NCBI GenBank assembly: GCA_947311285.1
Contig: CAMZKS010000007.1
Span: 1-5,015, forward strand
Direction: 5' to 3'
Source of the DNA: an uncultured bacterium
GTDB taxonomy: Bacteria; Patescibacteriota; Gracilibacteria; UBA4473
Length of the DNA: 5,015 bases
The position numbers and the translations under genes are program-made. Position 1 is the stretch's first letter; each line of letters opens with the position of its first letter. The notes under the pieces are model-generated. The model ran no database searches. It was not told the DNA's origin and was given only the letters and a program-made list of their open reading frames with translations. Positions 4,292-5,015 of the stretch are shown piece after piece.

Positions 4292-5015
4292 ATGATTCAA
4301 AAAAACGTTTCACTTAAACCTTTTAATACCTTTGGTGTAGAAGCTTCTACGCAATTTTTTGCCGAGGTAAACTCTGTGTCAGAATTAAAAACTGTGTTGG
4401 AATGGTACCGAGCTCAAACAGATTGCCCGCTTTTGATTTTAGGCGGTGGTAGTAATTTACTATTCACTAAAGATTGGCTGGGTTTAACTTTAAAACTGAA
4501 TTTACGAGGAAAATCAGTACTTAAAATGGAGAATGAAATAATCTTAGTTAAAGCTGCGGCAGGGGAATCTTGGCATGATTTTGTTGTTTGGACTTTAGAC
4601 CAAGGCTGTAATGGCTTAGAGAACTTATCGCTTATTCCAGGAAATGTTGGGGCTTCTCCCATGCAAAATATTGGGGCGTATGGCATTGAAATTAAAGATA
4701 TTTTTTCTGAACTTGAGGCGCTTAACATTCAAACAGGTGAACGAAAAATATTTAAGAAAGAGGCATGTGATTTTGGGTACAGAGAGTCTATTTTTAAGCA
4801 TTCAGAAAAAGGTAAATGGATTATTTTAACGGTTACATTTGCTTTGCATACATCTAAAAGCGTAAAAGTTGATTACGGTACGATTAAATCCGTTTTAGCC
4901 GCCCATAAAATCACAAATCCTACCCCAAAGCAGGTGAGTCAGGCCGTGACAGCTATTCGAGAATCCAAGTTGCCTAATCCCAAATTGCTAGGTAGTGCTG
5001 GTAGTTTTTTTAAAA
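4292..5015 (+). CDS. murB: UDP-N-acetylenolpyruvoylglucosamine reductase MurB, N-terminal part (3' end outside window)
   Basis: 241 codons are present before the window ends. MurB is the cytoplasmic FAD enzyme that reduces UDP-GlcNAc-enolpyruvate with NADPH to UDP-N-acetylmuramic acid, the second committed step of peptidoglycan synthesis. The start matches the family (NVSLKPFNTFGVEA). FAD-binding motifs are GGGSNLL (51-57) and PGNVGASPMQNIGAYGIE (116-133). The catalytic arginine is R164 in GYRESIFK, and the catalytic serine is S238 in GSAGSFFK at the very end. The final catalytic glutamate and about 100 more residues, judging from the 342-residue E. coli enzyme, lie beyond the window. The YRES form with long spacing to AGSFFK points to an E. 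coli-like type I enzyme. ATG 4292 is the only start: the preceding in-frame codon is TGA. No Shine-Dalgarno is seen. Confidence 0.98.
   Translation, partial: MIQKNVSLKPFNTFGVEASTQFFAEVNSVSELKTVLEWYRAQTDCPLLILGGGSNLLFTKDWLGLTLKLNLRGKSVLKMENEIILVKAAAGESWHDFVVWTLDQGCNGLENLSLIPGNVGASPMQNIGAYGIEIKDIFSELEALNIQTGERKIFKKEACDFGYRESIFKHSEKGKWIILTVTFALHTSKSVKVDYGTIKSVLAAHKITNPTPKQVSQAVTAIRESKLPNPKLLGSAGSFFK

Noticed and set aside
4414..4728. Minus-strand 104-residue ORF and plus-strand ORF 4644-4829 within murB
   Set aside because: Both overlap the conserved MurB frame, including its FAD-binding motif, and have no recognisable content.
1..5015. TGA recoding as in Gracilibacteria or Absconditabacteria
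   Set aside because: None of the recognised genes contains an in-frame TGA, and conserved glycines use ordinary GGN codons.

Overview
The window is ordinary chromosomal DNA from a moderately AT-rich bacterium, most likely a member of the Candidate Phyla Radiation (Patescibacteria). This placement is an inference. It rests on the tightly packed housekeeping genes, the near absence of usable Shine-Dalgarno sequences, the four-domain S1 protein, and an M23 peptidase with a Gly/Pro-rich insert ahead of its HLH motif, which I associate with CPR proteins. Stops used are TAA and TAG, plus TGA only for a doubtful 25-residue ORF. No in-frame TGA is read through, so there is no sign of TGA recoding.

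Layout: (1) positions 1-236, + strand, the C-terminal end of an M23 metallopeptidase, convergent with (2) 290-1366, - strand, a class 1-like dihydroorotate dehydrogenase. The dehydrogenase has a well-formed promoter so close to its ATG that the mRNA should be nearly leaderless. (3) A divergent spacer leads to a four-S1-domain ribosomal protein S1 at 1535-2599, closed by a good intrinsic terminator at 2618-2642. (4) A 38-residue single-membrane-helix ORF (2657-2773) overlaps by one base (TAATG) with a YlxR/RnpM-family gene (2773-3024). (5) The 136-base spacer before ruvB holds an inverted pair of REP-like palindromic repeats whose stems differ by compensatory base-pair changes. It also holds a ruvB promoter enclosed in a second inverted repeat. 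(6) ruvB (3161-4189) is followed after about 100 bases by the 5' two thirds of murB (4292-window end).

Functionally this is a mixed set: cell wall (M23 peptidase, MurB), pyrimidine synthesis (PyrD), translation and RNA processing (S1, YlxR) and recombination (RuvB). The + strand genes need not form one operon, because a terminator follows rpsA and ruvB has its own promoter candidate. No mobile element, CRISPR array, tRNA or rRNA is visible. I see no convincing new multi-gene system. The items most worth a second look are the covarying REP-like pair, the two probable leaderless promoters, and the tiny hydrophobic ORFs ending at or overlapping the starts of ylxR and murB.
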